Shown here: one piece after another, positions 32,407 through 43,885 of the stretch
Position numbering within the stretch: the first letter of the stretch is position 1
Layout: the number at the start of each line of letters is the position of its first letter
Origin: Gonapodya prolifera JEL478
Lineage: Eukaryota > Monoblepharomycota > Monoblepharidomycetes > Monoblepharidales > Gonapodyaceae
DNA: 64,000 bases
Assembly (NCBI GenBank): GCA_001574975.1
Contig: KQ965801.1
Span: 1-64,000, forward strand
Reading direction: 5' to 3'
Translations under genes and position numbers: made by a program
Notes under the pieces: generated by a model
What the model was told of the DNA's origin: nothing
Databases searched by the model: none
The model's input: the letters and a program-made list of their open reading frames with translations, nothing else

Positions 32407-35400
32407 CTCCCCCATTTGACAAAATCCATGTTTTCAGTCCCCTCTCAAACATTTGAGAGATTCATGAGACTTCTAATTTTCCTGAATGCTGGGTGTTTGA
32501 ATGGCTTTGTAAATATGTTGGCAATGTTATCTGTGCAAGCCACAAATTCCAGTTTTATTCCTCCATCCTTGATTACATCACAAATCCAGCACATGACCAT
32601 CTCTATGTGCTTTGTTCTTTTGTGAAAGACTCCAGGTTGGTTTGCTACATGAATGGCTCCCTGGTTGTCTGTCCAGATTGTGACCATGTCCTGTCTGTAT
32701 CCTAGGTTGTTCAAAATGTTGCAGATGAACAACACTTCATGTTGTGCTTCCACTGTGGGTAGTGCAACCTGCAATTGCCTCCTGGACAACCAAGAAACAA
32801 GTTCTCCCGCCAATGCAAAACAGTAACCTCTGGTGGATCACCTTCCTACATCCAACTGGGCCCAATCCACGTCTGACCAGCTAGCCAAAGTTGTTCCAGG
32901 CTGATGGTATGTGTTGGATTTGATGGCTCCATCCCATGAATAGCAAATTCTAAAGTGGCAAGTTTGCAACACGTATCTGAGAAGCTCCATTGCAAGATCC
33001 AGGTGTTTCTTTCCAGGATTTGATTTGTGCTGTGTCTGGTAAGATAATTCACAGGGAATTTGATATCTGGGTGTGTGGAGTGTGCAAGCCAGTTTAGTAA
33101 ACCAACAGTTGAGAACAATAAGGTGAGTCACTCATCACCTGTTTTTCTTCATCCATTTTTGGTGAGAAATCTTCTGCAAGATTGATGCTGGAGTTGATAG
33201 GGATTTTAAGTGGCTTTGCATCCTGCATTCCAAACTTTGCAAACATCTCCTCTGTGTACTTCACCATGAAGAGTGTTACACTCCCATTAATGATTCTGAT
33301 CTGATGCCCAAGACCAATACAAGGTACGCCAAGATTTTAATCACAAATAGTTTCCTGAGGATTTCTTTAAGATGTTTATTCCCTCCAGCTCCATTTAGGT
33401 TTGCCTGGAAGACGTCATCAACATGTACAAGTGCAAGTCCTCCTTCTGGCATGATAAACAGACATGGATCCTTTTTGGTAGGTGTGAGACTGCACTCCTT
33501 TTGGAAGTATTCTGTGATGCAGTTGTACTACTGTCTAGGTGCTTCCCTCAATACTCATAGCAGCTTCACCACTGGCAATACCTGTCCTTTCTCCCCAGCC
33601 ATACTTCTCCAGGATGTAAGGCAAATTAAATAGTGCATTTCTGGTGGGAGCTCAGCCTGAAGGAAAGTTGTGTCAAAGTCAATCACGTTTGGTTCTAGAT
33701 TAAGAAGAGGAACAAGAGCAAAGCAAATTTTGAATGACATGCAATGTCCAACAGGTGTTCTTGTATCTCCAATAATTTGCTGCATATATTCTTTAGCAAC
33801 AAATCTGGCTTTCCTCATAAGCTCTGTGTCTGGCACATCCTTGTCCTTCATGATGATATGTGTGGGAATTGTGTTTGCTATCTCTTCTGGCAGGATTTTC
33901 TGTTTAACTCTCCCCAAATGCAATTAGTCCAGATCAAGTGGAATTCCTTCATGACAGCTTCCTGATCACGTTCTTCCAGTGATGGATTGCTTGCCGTTTG
34001 GTAAGATATGCTGTGTGTGCTGGTTTGAGTGGGTTTTTTACTGACGTCACTTGTGCCATTCGAGACAGTTGTCAAAGCATATCTTGCACAGGATTGCAAC
34101 TCTCTCCTGCAAGCGGTGCAGTGGTGGAACAAGTGGGCATTGGTAGAGAAGTTGATTGGTGAGTGCTGTTGACAGATCAAGGGATGGTTGGTACTTTCTC
34201 CCACCTTCAGGTGGGGGGTTTGGCCCTGATGCATTTAGTGCTGGAACTGTGGGGGACTGGCAAAGATCCCGCCCCAACAAGCTTTTCCCCTCTCTTGTAG
34301 TTTTGTTGTTGGCAGGTAGATCAATGCCATTTGGAGCATAAAAAACGCAGACAAATGATGCCTTGTTGAAAATGACATTGAGGGAATCAGCCAGGTAGCC
34401 TTGGTTTGAGTTTGGTTCCCATAGTTTGTAACCCTTGATTACCTCCCCTAGGTTGCAATAACTGATCATTTTGCAGGTCATGTAGCATCCCAAGGTGTGC
34501 GTCCTGTTGTGCTGTTGTAGGAAACATTCCCGGTGTGCATTACATAATTGATCACTTCAGCCCAGAAGTATACTGGGACATTTGCAAAGGCAAGTATACT
34601 GCAAGCGCGTGGCTGAAGAATTCAATTGTTGACTTCAGCCATACTGTTCCATTCAGGTGCCTTCACAATTGCGTATTGATTGTCAATTCCTTTCTTGTGG
34701 CAGAAAGATTTGATCTGTGAGTTGTAGAGTTTGCTCCCATGGTCCATCTGTAGAGCCTTGCACTTATTGCCACTTTGCATCTCTCCCCATGTTATAATCT
34801 TGATGAGGGTTGATGGTGTCTGCTCCTCTGTGACAAGTTTTCTGTTGGTGGTGAGTCCTGAGTATTTGTTGTCCACTGTAAGCTTGTAGCAATAATTGAG
34901 TGGTGCACCTGGTGCAGTTACCATCATGACATTGGCATGGAGTTTCTCCCGAGGTGTTGGGTTTGGATTTGGAATGTTCCTGTGTGGTTGATATCCCATC
35001 TCACATCCTTTGCAGGCCATATCATGATCCTTGAGTTCTGACTTCTCTCTAGGAAGTCTGGTCACCAGCTCTTCTGTGTACATCTTCTTGATTGCTGAAA
35101 GGCTAAGGTGAGCAAACCAATTGTGCATGAGAAGCAAGAGATTAGTCTTAGATCCCATGTTGCTCAGAGAAAGGTTTGCCTCCACAAGTTGCTCTGGGGT
35201 AACAAACATGTGGTACAGGTTAGTGTGCATCCTACCAAGTGTCACTTCAAACACTGTCTGGTTGTTTGGCACTACGATTGAAACAAATCCATCCTTTCCC
35301 ACAATTTTGCATACCCCCTTTATCAAAGGGTCAGTGATCCTCCAGTTTGGCGCAGAGCGCTGGTGTGTAGAGCACATTCTTCAGGGTAGGCATGTTCCTG

Positions 35401-36459
35401 TTTAGTAAATTGGTTTTGGGGTTGATAATTGGGGGTCTGACGTCACCCATTCCCATGACTTCCAAATACAAGCCCTGGACTCCTCTACCTATGGTTTTGA
35501 TAGGTGAGTGTTCAATTGCGGCAAAGTTGTGATGATCAAACAAGATCTGATTCTTGTTCCAGTATCCCACAGAAATGGTGCATTGCCATCATCCTTAGTG
35601 ACTGCGCTGGCGTATGGAAACCATACTGCTTTAGCTTCCAAGGTGTCACCATTTTGTTTTGCCAATCTTTTCCCTTGGTATGGTTGGATCAATCTTTCTG
35701 TTCAGGTTGGAGCTCTGGGTGGAGGAACCAGCAGTTGTCAGCAGTGTGTTGGGGCTTCATGCAGTGCATGCAGAACAGTCTGTTAGGTGAGCTTTTACCA
35801 AACTTCTTCCTGCCTCCCATATGTTTTGTGTTGTATGCCTGTGATGCCTCTTTGATCTCTGCTAGGGCTTTGAGATGCCTTTCTTCCTGCTGCAGCCATT
35901 CTTGAAGCATCATGGAGTTGAGGTATTTGACATCCTTCATGATGATCATTGTGTTATGTTGGATTGATCTTCATATACTTCTGGTTGAATTCGTCATCTT
36001 GAAAGGTAAATTCCTCTCTATGTATGCTTTTCCACTTGCTTCCAAACTTAATAATGTCCACGTGCCAATCTTCCTGTTGATCAACTGTCTTTGCAGGGTG
36101 ATGAGTCCGCTTGGAAGTTAGCTTTGATAGCCACAAAGAGGTGAGTGGTGTTTCAGCTATCCTTGAGGTGTTGAATCAGGGTTTGGGCTTCGTCACTGAG
36201 ACTGGTTTGTGGCATCAGGTAAGCCTTGCTGTTCTGTATCAACCACTCATTCTGCCTCTTCTTGAAATCTTCCTTCCTTTCTCCAGTTGCCTTCACTGGC
36301 TCTTCTCTGTTCAATTAATGTACTCCAAGTTGCCATTGAAAAGGAAACCAAGGCTCCAAGAGTTTGAGGTAGGTGTTGAGACTTTTCACAGAAAGGCCTA
36401 ACTTTGGGTGGGGATAAGATGGAAGACGGTCCTTTGAATCTGTGGTCATGATGCAGTGT

Positions 36460-36617
36460 AGAGACGTAGCAAGACTCCTAATCTGTTTGAATATTTAGCC
36501 AGTCCACACACCTGTCCAAAAACAAAGACAAACCAAAAGGATAGACTACTAGCTTATCAAACTAGTCCTTTTTTCGTGGTCCAATATAATTGGATGCCTG
36601 GCAGAATTTCATCAACA
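36460..36617 (-). repeat. Copia 5' LTR
   Basis: About 158 bases starting TGTTGATGAAATTC at 36617 on the minus strand and aligning with the 3' LTR with many differences. Its outer edge lies 28 bases before the ATG of the F-box gene. Confidence 0.75.
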
Positions 36618-36645
36618 AGATACAATTCACCCGAGTCACATTGCA

Positions 36646-37995
36646 ATGGCTTCCCCTCCTTTCCCCACGGAAATCCTTTCTCGGATTTTTCTTTTCTCTT
36701 CTCCTTCTTCGATCCTCGTGACTTTCCCGCTCGTATGCCGGCGCTGGCGGGACATCTCGTTTGTTGTGTTGGACTCGGAAGGGAGAATCCCCCTCGAAAT
36801 CGAATTTCGGCCGGAAGAGAGCACGGAATCGGACAAAGGGTGGATACGATTTCCAAATAACACGCCTTTCGACATCCTGTACGATGAGCTGAAGGTGATG
36901 CGGCGTGAGGACAGATCCTTGGCAAGGACTGTTGGGATCATGCGAGTGAATGGGGTGGTGACGTCGCAGCCTGGTTGGAGGAACGTTCTTTTTGAATCCA
37001 TCACTCAATGCGTTCGAGGGCTGGAGTCCGATGGGACCATAGTTCCTTTGATAAAGCGGTCCCAATCTGCCACGTCGTTCCAAGCCAGTCTTTCCAAATG
37101 GGAGAACTCCGTCATGGGTTGGACAACGTTCCTAGCAAAGAGGGGGCTGTGCCTGTTTTTGACGTCAGTGGACTTTAGCTTTCTGTTACCGGTACGAAAG
37201 GCGGGAGCACGGATCAATATGGACCAAACCATTCGAGATGCACAAGTGCAACGGGTGAAGATATCAGTCCCTACATTCAAAAAATTGTGCACCTTTACCT
37301 CCAAACCACTCCCATCGGTTCAAATGTTGGAGGTCACTTCAAAACTGGAAGCACGCCTCCCGGAAACGGAATTGGCGGGCGTACCGTTCACTGGCATTTT
37401 TAAGGTGTTCCCAACCCTTGACACTCTTATTATGGATGTATCAACCTGGAACAAACTTAAACTCTCAACGTGGGAGAACCTATTTGAATTGCAGGAGAAG
37501 AAGCTGGCCCAAATCAAAATGTTTCAGTGCATTGAGAACGGTACACACATCAGTCTTGCTTCCCTGTCTGAGTGTGCGGAACTATTCTCCAACTTGAGTG
37601 ATGTTGGGGTGATAAGTTTTGCACAGGAGTGCTTGGAACCTCGGAAGCATTTGCTGAAACCTGCTCCAAATGTGAAGATTCTGCGAGTAGATTTGGACAT
37701 AACTGTTCGGCTCGGACATGCTTGGCAAATGCTGGGCGAGCAATTTGCTTCAGCAGTAGCGTTGGCGTTACCAGGTCTCCGAGCAGTACATTTCAGCGTT
37801 GATACCTCCATAGCGGAACACAAGGCCAAGGACATAATCGTTGCAGCATGGGTAAAAATTGGCGAGGTGCTTCCTGCAGTCAGTTTATGTTTCCACGTGA
37901 AGAGGGGACAAGGACGAAGGGTGTGGAGGGAAATCCTCCGTGATGTGAGGTTTAAACTGAAGGAAGACGGGAAGGAAGTGATTTTGAATCTTTAA
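36646..37995 (+). CDS. F-box protein, 449 residues
   Basis: Single exon, fully open. The N-terminus is an F-box: FPTEILSRIFLFSSPSSI followed by PLVCRRWRDISFVVLD, the usual pattern for Skp1 binding within an SCF ubiquitin ligase. The rest resembles the irregular leucine-rich C-terminus of fungal F-box proteins (VQMLEVTSKLEARLPETELA, LDTLIMDVSTWNKLKLS, NVKILRVDLDIT, LPGLRAVHFSVDTS), which would select the substrate. There are no internal stops. The ATG follows a Copia LTR by only 28 bases, so transcription may start inside the LTR or the 5' part of the gene may have been displaced. The target is unknown. Confidence 0.82.
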   Translation: MASPPFPTEILSRIFLFSSPSSILVTFPLVCRRWRDISFVVLDSEGRIPLEIEFRPEESTESDKGWIRFPNNTPFDILYDELKVMRREDRSLARTVGIMRVNGVVTSQPGWRNVLFESITQCVRGLESDGTIVPLIKRSQSATSFQASLSKWENSVMGWTTFLAKRGLCLFLTSVDFSFLLPVRKAGARINMDQTIRDAQVQRVKISVPTFKKLCTFTSKPLPSVQMLEVTSKLEARLPETELAGVPFTGIFKVFPTLDTLIMDVSTWNKLKLSTWENLFELQEKKLAQIKMFQCIENGTHISLASLSECAELFSNLSDVGVISFAQECLEPRKHLLKPAPNVKILRVDLDITVRLGHAWQMLGEQFASAVALALPGLRAVHFSVDTSIAEHKAKDIIVAAWVKIGEVLPAVSLCFHVKRGQGRRVWREILRDVRFKLKEDGKEVILNL

Positions 37996-38319
37996 GCGCA
38001 TTCGATGTCAGATATTGCTACCATTAGCATAGACATGCGCATCGCTAGTTCCTTTAGTGCAAATGTTGTGACTCAATGTCTCCCAACCGGACCCTGACGT
38101 GGCTTCTAAAGTTTATTTTGCGATTTCGCCGCTGGGCATGACGCGGATTGACTAAATAATTACACTGAACATAATCTATCGTGGTATATATGAGTCTGCT
38201 TATTCCGGACGGTGATGTGAGGATTGAGGAAGCTGATATTGACCCCGCAAACAGATCCCGGATTTTCAACGGCGCCATTGCATCCATTTGGCAAGAATTC
38301 TTGCTTTTAGTGAAATCGA

Positions 38320-40110
38320 TTTAGCGTTTGGACCCGGAGAGACATAGCATTGAGTTCATCGAGTCTGAAGGTTTTGCATTTGCACTCCGGGCCGATTCAT
38401 CCTACAAGGCTCCGCAAAAAGTTTCTTTGATTCGTCCGCATGTGGTTTCAGTCACGGAAAAGCACTTTAAATCGTAGGAGAGCCTGTAGCATTCTTTGCA
38501 GAGTGAGTAGACCGATAAACGAAGCTCTAATTGGATCGGAACTGCGAGCAGAGTCCGACAGATTTGCACCTCGGATCCGCAAAAAGAGCCTCGAGCACAG
38601 GGAATGGTGCAGTGAAAGAATTTTGGAAGGAAATCGAAACCACGGTTTGAGGATCGAAGACTGACGCGAATTGGAGACGACTGCAGAACGATCCGATGGA
38701 TCATCTTTACAAGACTCCGAAAAAATTCCATGCTCCGCCCGTGCGTGGCTTCGGTCATTCACAAAAACGTGTTCGGGGATGATTGCTCGCTCTGGAGTCG
38801 ACCAGTTCGTGACGCAGCGAAGCAGGTTCCCAGAACGTGCAGCTACCTCCCGAGCAGAGTTTTTCGTTCCGCACATCGCAAAGTATCCAGTGATCTCCTA
38901 TGGATACCAAAAAATGAACAGCAGAGGGCCTGTAGACGGGAATTGTCCTAATTTCGAGGAAATGTGGAGTTGCAGATCCAACTCTCGTACCCTTGCGCCT
39001 GCAGTAGAGTTGGACGAATTTACTCCACAGCTTCACAAGAAGAGTGATCAAGAAAGTCTGCGCGAGGCTTAGTTCTTGGAAAGGAAGAAGGTGTGCGAAG
39101 AGAACAGATGATGGGTGGAACCTCGGCATTACTTGGAGAGCAAATAGACACACATTAAAAGCGATCTGGCGTTGGAGCCCGGTTACGAATCCAATAGAGC
39201 CACTCCCCGGTTCCACAAAAAGAGCGTTAGGGGCTATACGGCTGCCACCACAAGAACAGTCTCAAACTAGATGAGAGAAACTTGTGCCGCCGTGCTCTCA
39301 TCGATGCTCGACGCCATCCATCCAAAAGCTCTAGCCAAAAAAACTGCACAATTCATTGGTCAGACCGCCCAGCATGACTGACGGGAAGGCAGCGCCCAAT
39401 GACATAAGGCATAAATGGAAGGCAAAAATTGAAGGATAGACCAGGCGGAAAATCGAAGCCACGTGAGCCAAGTCACCAAGCGAGCTTTTATATACAATGG
39501 AGAACAATCCAATGGATTGTCTCTATAATAGTCCGAAAAAGTTACGTCAGCCGAACGTGATTCACTCAGTTCCGCAGGTCCACGAAAAGAATGATGCAGA
39601 AAGTTTGACCGGGCTTCATCATTGGAAGAGCAGAGGGCGTGCGAAGAGAACGAATGTTATGCGGAACTTTGCCAAATTTAGGAGAGCAAGGAGACTCATG
39701 AGGAGACGTCTGGCGTTGGAGCGTGGAGAGGATTCACTCCACGCATCCACAAAAAGAGTGTCGAGCATGGTACGGTCACCTCCACAAGAACGTTCTCGAC
39801 TTCTTCCTCCAAGGTCCATACAGAACTGCTCCCTCATCCTCATCGCGCCAATCCCAGCAACGCTCCACGCATTGTGGAAGGAGAATCCATTGGTCAGACT
39901 GCCCAGCATGACTGATGGGAAGGTGGCGACCAATAGTAAACGCATAAAAGGAAGACGTAGGTTAAAGTATCGTGGCGGGAAACACATGCAATTTGGACTG
40001 GACCAAGTATATGACAAACAAGACGGCAAGACTTAGGAGTCTGGAGACCAACCCGATGAATTGCCTCTTCAAGGCTCCGAAAAATAGTTTCTTCACACCG
40101 TCCTTCCTGT
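38320..40110. repeat. Degenerate tandem repeat array
   Basis: At least eight diverged copies of a short unit occur in direct order. The recurring words are (G)TTGGAG..C, then TCCGATGGA or TCCAATGGATTG, then TC(C/A)(A/G)CAAAAAGAGTG or CTCCGAAAAA. Examples lie near 38395, 38580, 38690, 39020, 39185, 39505, 39730 and 40050. Larger stretches are also duplicated: the words around CAGCATGACTGA recur at about 39375 and 39905. In one plus frame the unit reads NPMDCLYNSPKKL or NPMNCLFKAPKN. In minus frames it gives leucine-rich text such as LDTLFVDAW. No copy is clearly coding. Origin from decayed leucine-rich repeats is possible. Confidence 0.55.
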
Positions 40111-41124
40111 CTTTAATCGGAAACCCAAGCTTACAGGTGACTGTTTGCTCTGAGGTCGACAAGTCCATGACGTAGTGGACCAGGTCCTCAGAGCAGATGA
40201 TCGCCTATAAAATGACGCTGCTTGTTCCGCGCATCCCGAAGTCGCAGCTTGGTGTCGATGGATGGAGAAGGAAGTTAACGGAAGTACTGTGGTCACTGCT
40301 TCGACATCTGCAACGTCTCAAATGCGAGGGGCTTGGGCGAGCCCCCTCACAGGTTGCTGTGGCCCGCCTCTTGCTATGGCCCACTCTTTGGCACCACTCT
40401 CATGAACACCGGAAGCGCTTGGACTTCACCCAGCGTTTGGACTTCGCCCTCGCAAAGAAAAGCGTAAATTAGAATCTACCGATTTATAAACGAATGTAAA
40501 ATGCTACAAAATAAGCTCTGACTTCGATCCTACGTCTCGTCTCGCTCCCCTCGTCTCGCTCGTCTCCCCGGTCGCTTGGCGTGACCTCTCGGCTCTCGGC
40601 TCTCTCTCCCGACTCTCTTGTACTCGTTCTCGGCCCTCTCGCACGCTGGTCGCGTGCCCTCGGACTCACTCAGCAACCCCCGCCCGCTCCCCCTGACACA
40701 AAATTGGATGAATCTCATTCCTTCTTCTATCTAAGTAACTCGTCTTATACGTTTGAAATAGCAACCTTTCGGGGGTCTTCAATCCGATCTGGAATAATGA
40801 TTTTTCAGTCCCGTTCAACCTTCAAACGCGTTCTCGAATTTTACTCACAGACAAGTTTCTCCCCACTAACCTCTCTCTGTCTCAGAAGCTCCAGCCCATC
40901 TTTCACGCCCGCCAACCCACCAGGAACGATCCTGACCACATTTGGTCTCAAGAGCCCCGTCTCCAACTACTCTCTGATAACTTTCGACCACCGCGTCGCA
41001 AACTCCGCGTCCCCCTCAAACGAACCAAGCTTCGCCGACCCGCCCAGATGCTGCGAAAGTGTGCCTTTGTCGTCGGGCGCGTGCACGTGCACGCTCCCGA
41101 CCATCGTCACCAACAGTAGAACAC
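40111..41124. other. Spacer before U6
   Basis: No gene or RNA that I can support. The long plus frame crossing into the U6 gene has no domain and is discounted. Confidence 0.4.
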
Positions 41125-41129
41125 AAAAA

Positions 41130-41240
41130 AAAAATTTGAGATCCATCTCAGAACTTGCGTGTCATCCTTGCACAGGGAGCCATGCTAATCTTCTCTGTAT
41201 CGTTTCCAATTTTCTAGATGACAGAGGTCCCGAAGGACTT
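41130..41240 (-). ncRNA. U6: U6 spliceosomal snRNA
   Basis: Minus-strand U6 of about 108 bases. The 5' hairpin is GTCC-TTCG-GGAC. It is followed by the conserved centre with AAAATTGGAAACGATACAGA, then GAAGATTAGCATGG and AAGGATGACACGCAA. The ACAGAGA box that pairs with the 5' splice site and the AGC triad that forms the catalytic core are both present. The gene ends in ten T residues (41125-41134 on the complementary strand), the RNA polymerase III terminator and the Lsm2-8 binding site. No intron interrupts it. The bulge and internal stem-loop positions look normal. The exact 5' base is uncertain by a few positions. Confidence 0.97.
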
Positions 41241-41268
41241 GTCAGTGGAGAAAAGGCGAGCCCGCCCA

Positions 41269-41274
41269 CTTATA
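41269..41274 (-). promoter_or_regulatory. TATA element of the U6 gene
   Basis: TATAAG lies about 30 bases upstream of the U6 5' end, within GGGGGTATAAGTGGG. This is the expected spacing for a type 3-like polymerase III promoter. Confidence 0.7.
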
Positions 41275-41777
41275 CCCCCCCGACCTCTCAACGTGCAAAT
41301 TGGTCGGCCGCAGTTACTTCTCCACACTTGGCTTTGCAGAGACACGGTATTTGGTATTCACGCACTCCCCCAACCGTCCTAAAAACCTGTGAACTACTTC
41401 GCCGATTGATTTTTTTGTGGCCTTTGGTTGGGGCTTGGAGTGGTGTCTCCTGCCACCACCGACGGCGCTATCGCTCTCCATCTTGATTTTTCTTCGTCGT
41501 TCTCTATCCCCCTTCCTTTCTGTTTCCTTCGTTGCGTCGCGATGGAAGGTCACCTTATTATTCTGCCGACGGCGGTCTTCTGCTGGAGATGCGAAACCCC
41601 CTCCCATCGACGGCACCATCTCTCGAACATGAATTGCTCTACCTTCTTCGTCTCTCTGGCCTTGCTCTGCGTCTCGATTGATTGTCAACTTATACCTTGG
41701 CGGGTCTACAAACCTGAGATTGACCAAGTAAATAAGAACACACCGATTCCCTCTCTGCCGACCCAACCAAACACACG
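41275..41777. other. Divergent promoter region of U6 and the first hydrolase copy
   Basis: This is upstream DNA for U6 on the minus strand and for the dienelactone-hydrolase array on the plus strand. I see no gene or repeat beyond that. Confidence 0.4.
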
Positions 41778-43637
41778 ATGGCCGCCATCGTTCCCCCTGA
41801 CTGCTGCACGAACGGATACATCTTCGCCTGGGTAAAAGCCCACCGTGTCGATTTTCTGCATTCCATCTTTGACCGCCTCGCACGGTCAATCCCTCTCCCT
41901 TTCGACATATCTGTCTCCCTCACCACCCATCCTCACCATCACGCGTCGCCAGAACACCCACGGGCAAGGAAGAGAAACTCAACGGCCTGGACTGCTACGT
42001 CGCCATGCCGGCAAGTGAGTTTCCCTGTTTCCGTATCTCGCGCCAAGACAATTGCATGCGCTTACGCTACTTTACGCCACCACCGGCCCGGTCCCGACCC
42101 GCTCCACGTGCCACGTGCGCGCCCCCTATGACGGTCATCCCATCCCACCGCTCTGAAAATGCTCGACGTTGAAAAGGCAACTCAACCGCATCGTCCATCC
42201 TGATCATCCACAATAATTTCGGATGGAAAATGCCGAATACGAGATTGGTCGCGGACGTGTTTGTTCCTGGTGCGTACAGTACATACCGAACTGTGGTCGG
42301 TGGAACGAACGGGGCCGCGACTGAAGTAGATATGGGAGAGAGTGTCTGGACTTCCATGCGCTTCTTATCACGTCACTGGTTCACTGCACGACGCTTGGAC
42401 TTGATGAATCTTCATCACGGGAGAGATGCGAGGCAGTGTCTTGCTGGTTCAAAAATTGGAAATTGCAACACCACGTCGTGACGGTCGTGTCTGTTGAGTG
42501 CTTGGCACTCGATTTATATTCCTCCCAAGTTGCAAATTAACATTGATCATACCCACCCACCACCCACCCGTGCAGACTTCTTCACCGGCTACTCCGCCCC
42601 GTCCCATCATCGTCCCCGCCGCGACCATGTGGGGGCGGTTCGTTCAGGTTGGAAGGAGTAGGTATTCGTCGTTTGAACGAGGGTTGACGCGGTGAAGGGG
42701 CAAGGGATGGTGAGGAGTTTGATGGAGGCGAATGGCGAATGGTGAATGGGGAGGAGCCGAATGGAAATTTTGTCGACGAGCGAAACGGAGCGAGCAGAAA
42801 GACCAAGGGCCTACGTCGTGCGACAATACTGATCGAGGAGTCCGCCAGAGGGAAATGATAACACGGACGGCGCCTTCCAGTTCTTTTCCTCGCGTCCCTC
42901 TCCTCACACCACCGTCCCCACCCCACACCCACAAACGTTACAGCCCTCTCGGTCGTTCCCTCAATCGCGTACACAGTCATGAACACTAAGTCCAACATCG
43001 GCCCGCTGGCAAGTCCTTTGCAAAGGGTTCCGAAGGAAAAGCATGGCGTGACCAAGTTGTTTGGGTGGGCAGTGAGTTGAGTCTCAGTCTTGGCTTCCGT
43101 TCGTCTCACCTTGCTGACAACAAACACACAACTGACCTGTCCTCCCGGCTCGCAAAACCCATAGCGACTCCCTCCTCCACGGCTCCACCACGCCACCCAT
43201 CGCCGACTGCGTCACCGAAGCGCACGCGGGCGAATGGTCCGTCCCGCCATCAAAGGACGCAAAGAACCTCCGGCCCTGTTCATTGTCGACGGGCAGGAGA
43301 TGTCGCTGAAAGACGGGGATTGAGCGGGGATTATTGGAAGCTGGAAAAGAGGAATGGGGAGGAGGGGACCAAGGGGTGGTTTGATTATCATGTGTGAGTT
43401 ACATTTGCGTTAATTTGGGACACCGCCATCCCCATTGCCGTCTCCTGACCATCACCTTTCCCCCCTTGTCCCCCAACCACGGCTTTCCTTTCACATAGGT
43501 ACGCCCCCTCGACACTCCACGGCTTCGCCATCCGGTGTAACGAGGACGACGCCGTACAGAAGGCCGAGCGGGACTTGGCGCTCGCGAACACCAAGGCGTT
43601 CTTCAAGAAGTGCTTACTGGACGGTGCCAAGTTGTAG
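41778..43637 (+). pseudogene. Dienelactone hydrolase family, copy 1, decayed
   Basis: This copy begins MAAIVPPDCCTNGYIFAW and keeps the exon order of its intact neighbours: PTGKEEKLNGLDCYVAMPA, FGWKMPNTRLVADVF, a DFFTGYSAP exon, VVPSIAYTVMNTKSN, STTPPIADCVTEAHAGEWS and YAPSTLHGFAIRCNEDDAVQ, ending at a TAG at 43637. It lacks the ALAKEGFAVF segment, the GYCFGG nucleophile region is eroded, and stops and slips occur in the sixth exon. It is therefore a pseudogene of the array. Its fourth intron contains a GC-rich insert (42770-42850) also found in copy 4, which suggests that copies 1 and 4 share a more recent ancestor. Confidence 0.85.
42770..42850 (+). repeat. GC-rich intronic insert shared with copy 4
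   Basis: The stretch from CGAGCGAAACGGAGCGAG to GAGGAGTCCGCCAGAGG recurs, diverged, at 52131-52205 in the corresponding intron of copy 4. It resembles a small palindrome-rich element or an intron segment inherited by both copies. Confidence 0.5.
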
Positions 43638-43885
43638 AGGCCGAGGTCGTATTGGGAGGATGCCGTGATGCAATATTTGGGGAGGTGTTGTTGAATTGGG
43701 ATTGACAACGTATCGAGCTTGAAAAACTAATTTTGAGCGCGCTGTGGACGAAAAAAATGAGTCAATATATGAGAACATACGTTCGTTCGGTTCTCCGACA
43801 TCTGCGCCTGTAGGCCGCCAACGTTTCAACGAGATCAATCAGATACTCCGCACCGAACACCGAACGCCACCACACACCGAAACCG

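Larger units (their letters stand above)
32250..36617 (-). mobile_element. Ty1/Copia LTR retrotransposon, nearly full length, broken
   Basis: A minus-strand Copia element with both LTRs. In order from 36617 downward it shows the 5' LTR, gag with a CCHC knuckle near 35770, protease near 35570, GAG-pre-integrase and integrase (35380-34620), reverse transcriptase (about 34100-33200), RNase H (about 32810-32450), a purine-rich tract and the 3' LTR. This is Copia order (integrase before reverse transcriptase). The coding parts are broken, with more than ten interruptions. By eye the two LTRs differ at roughly one base in five, so the insertion is old. It is the same family as the relic at 18908. 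Confidence 0.9.

Noticed and set aside
38320-40110. CRISPR-like or satellite array
   Set aside because: The units are diverged, spacing is irregular and the context is eukaryotic. Only a degenerate tandem repeat can be supported.
40581-41486. Long plus-strand open frame of about 301 codons
   Set aside because: It runs through the U6 snRNA gene on the other strand, has no domain and uses no plausible promoter.
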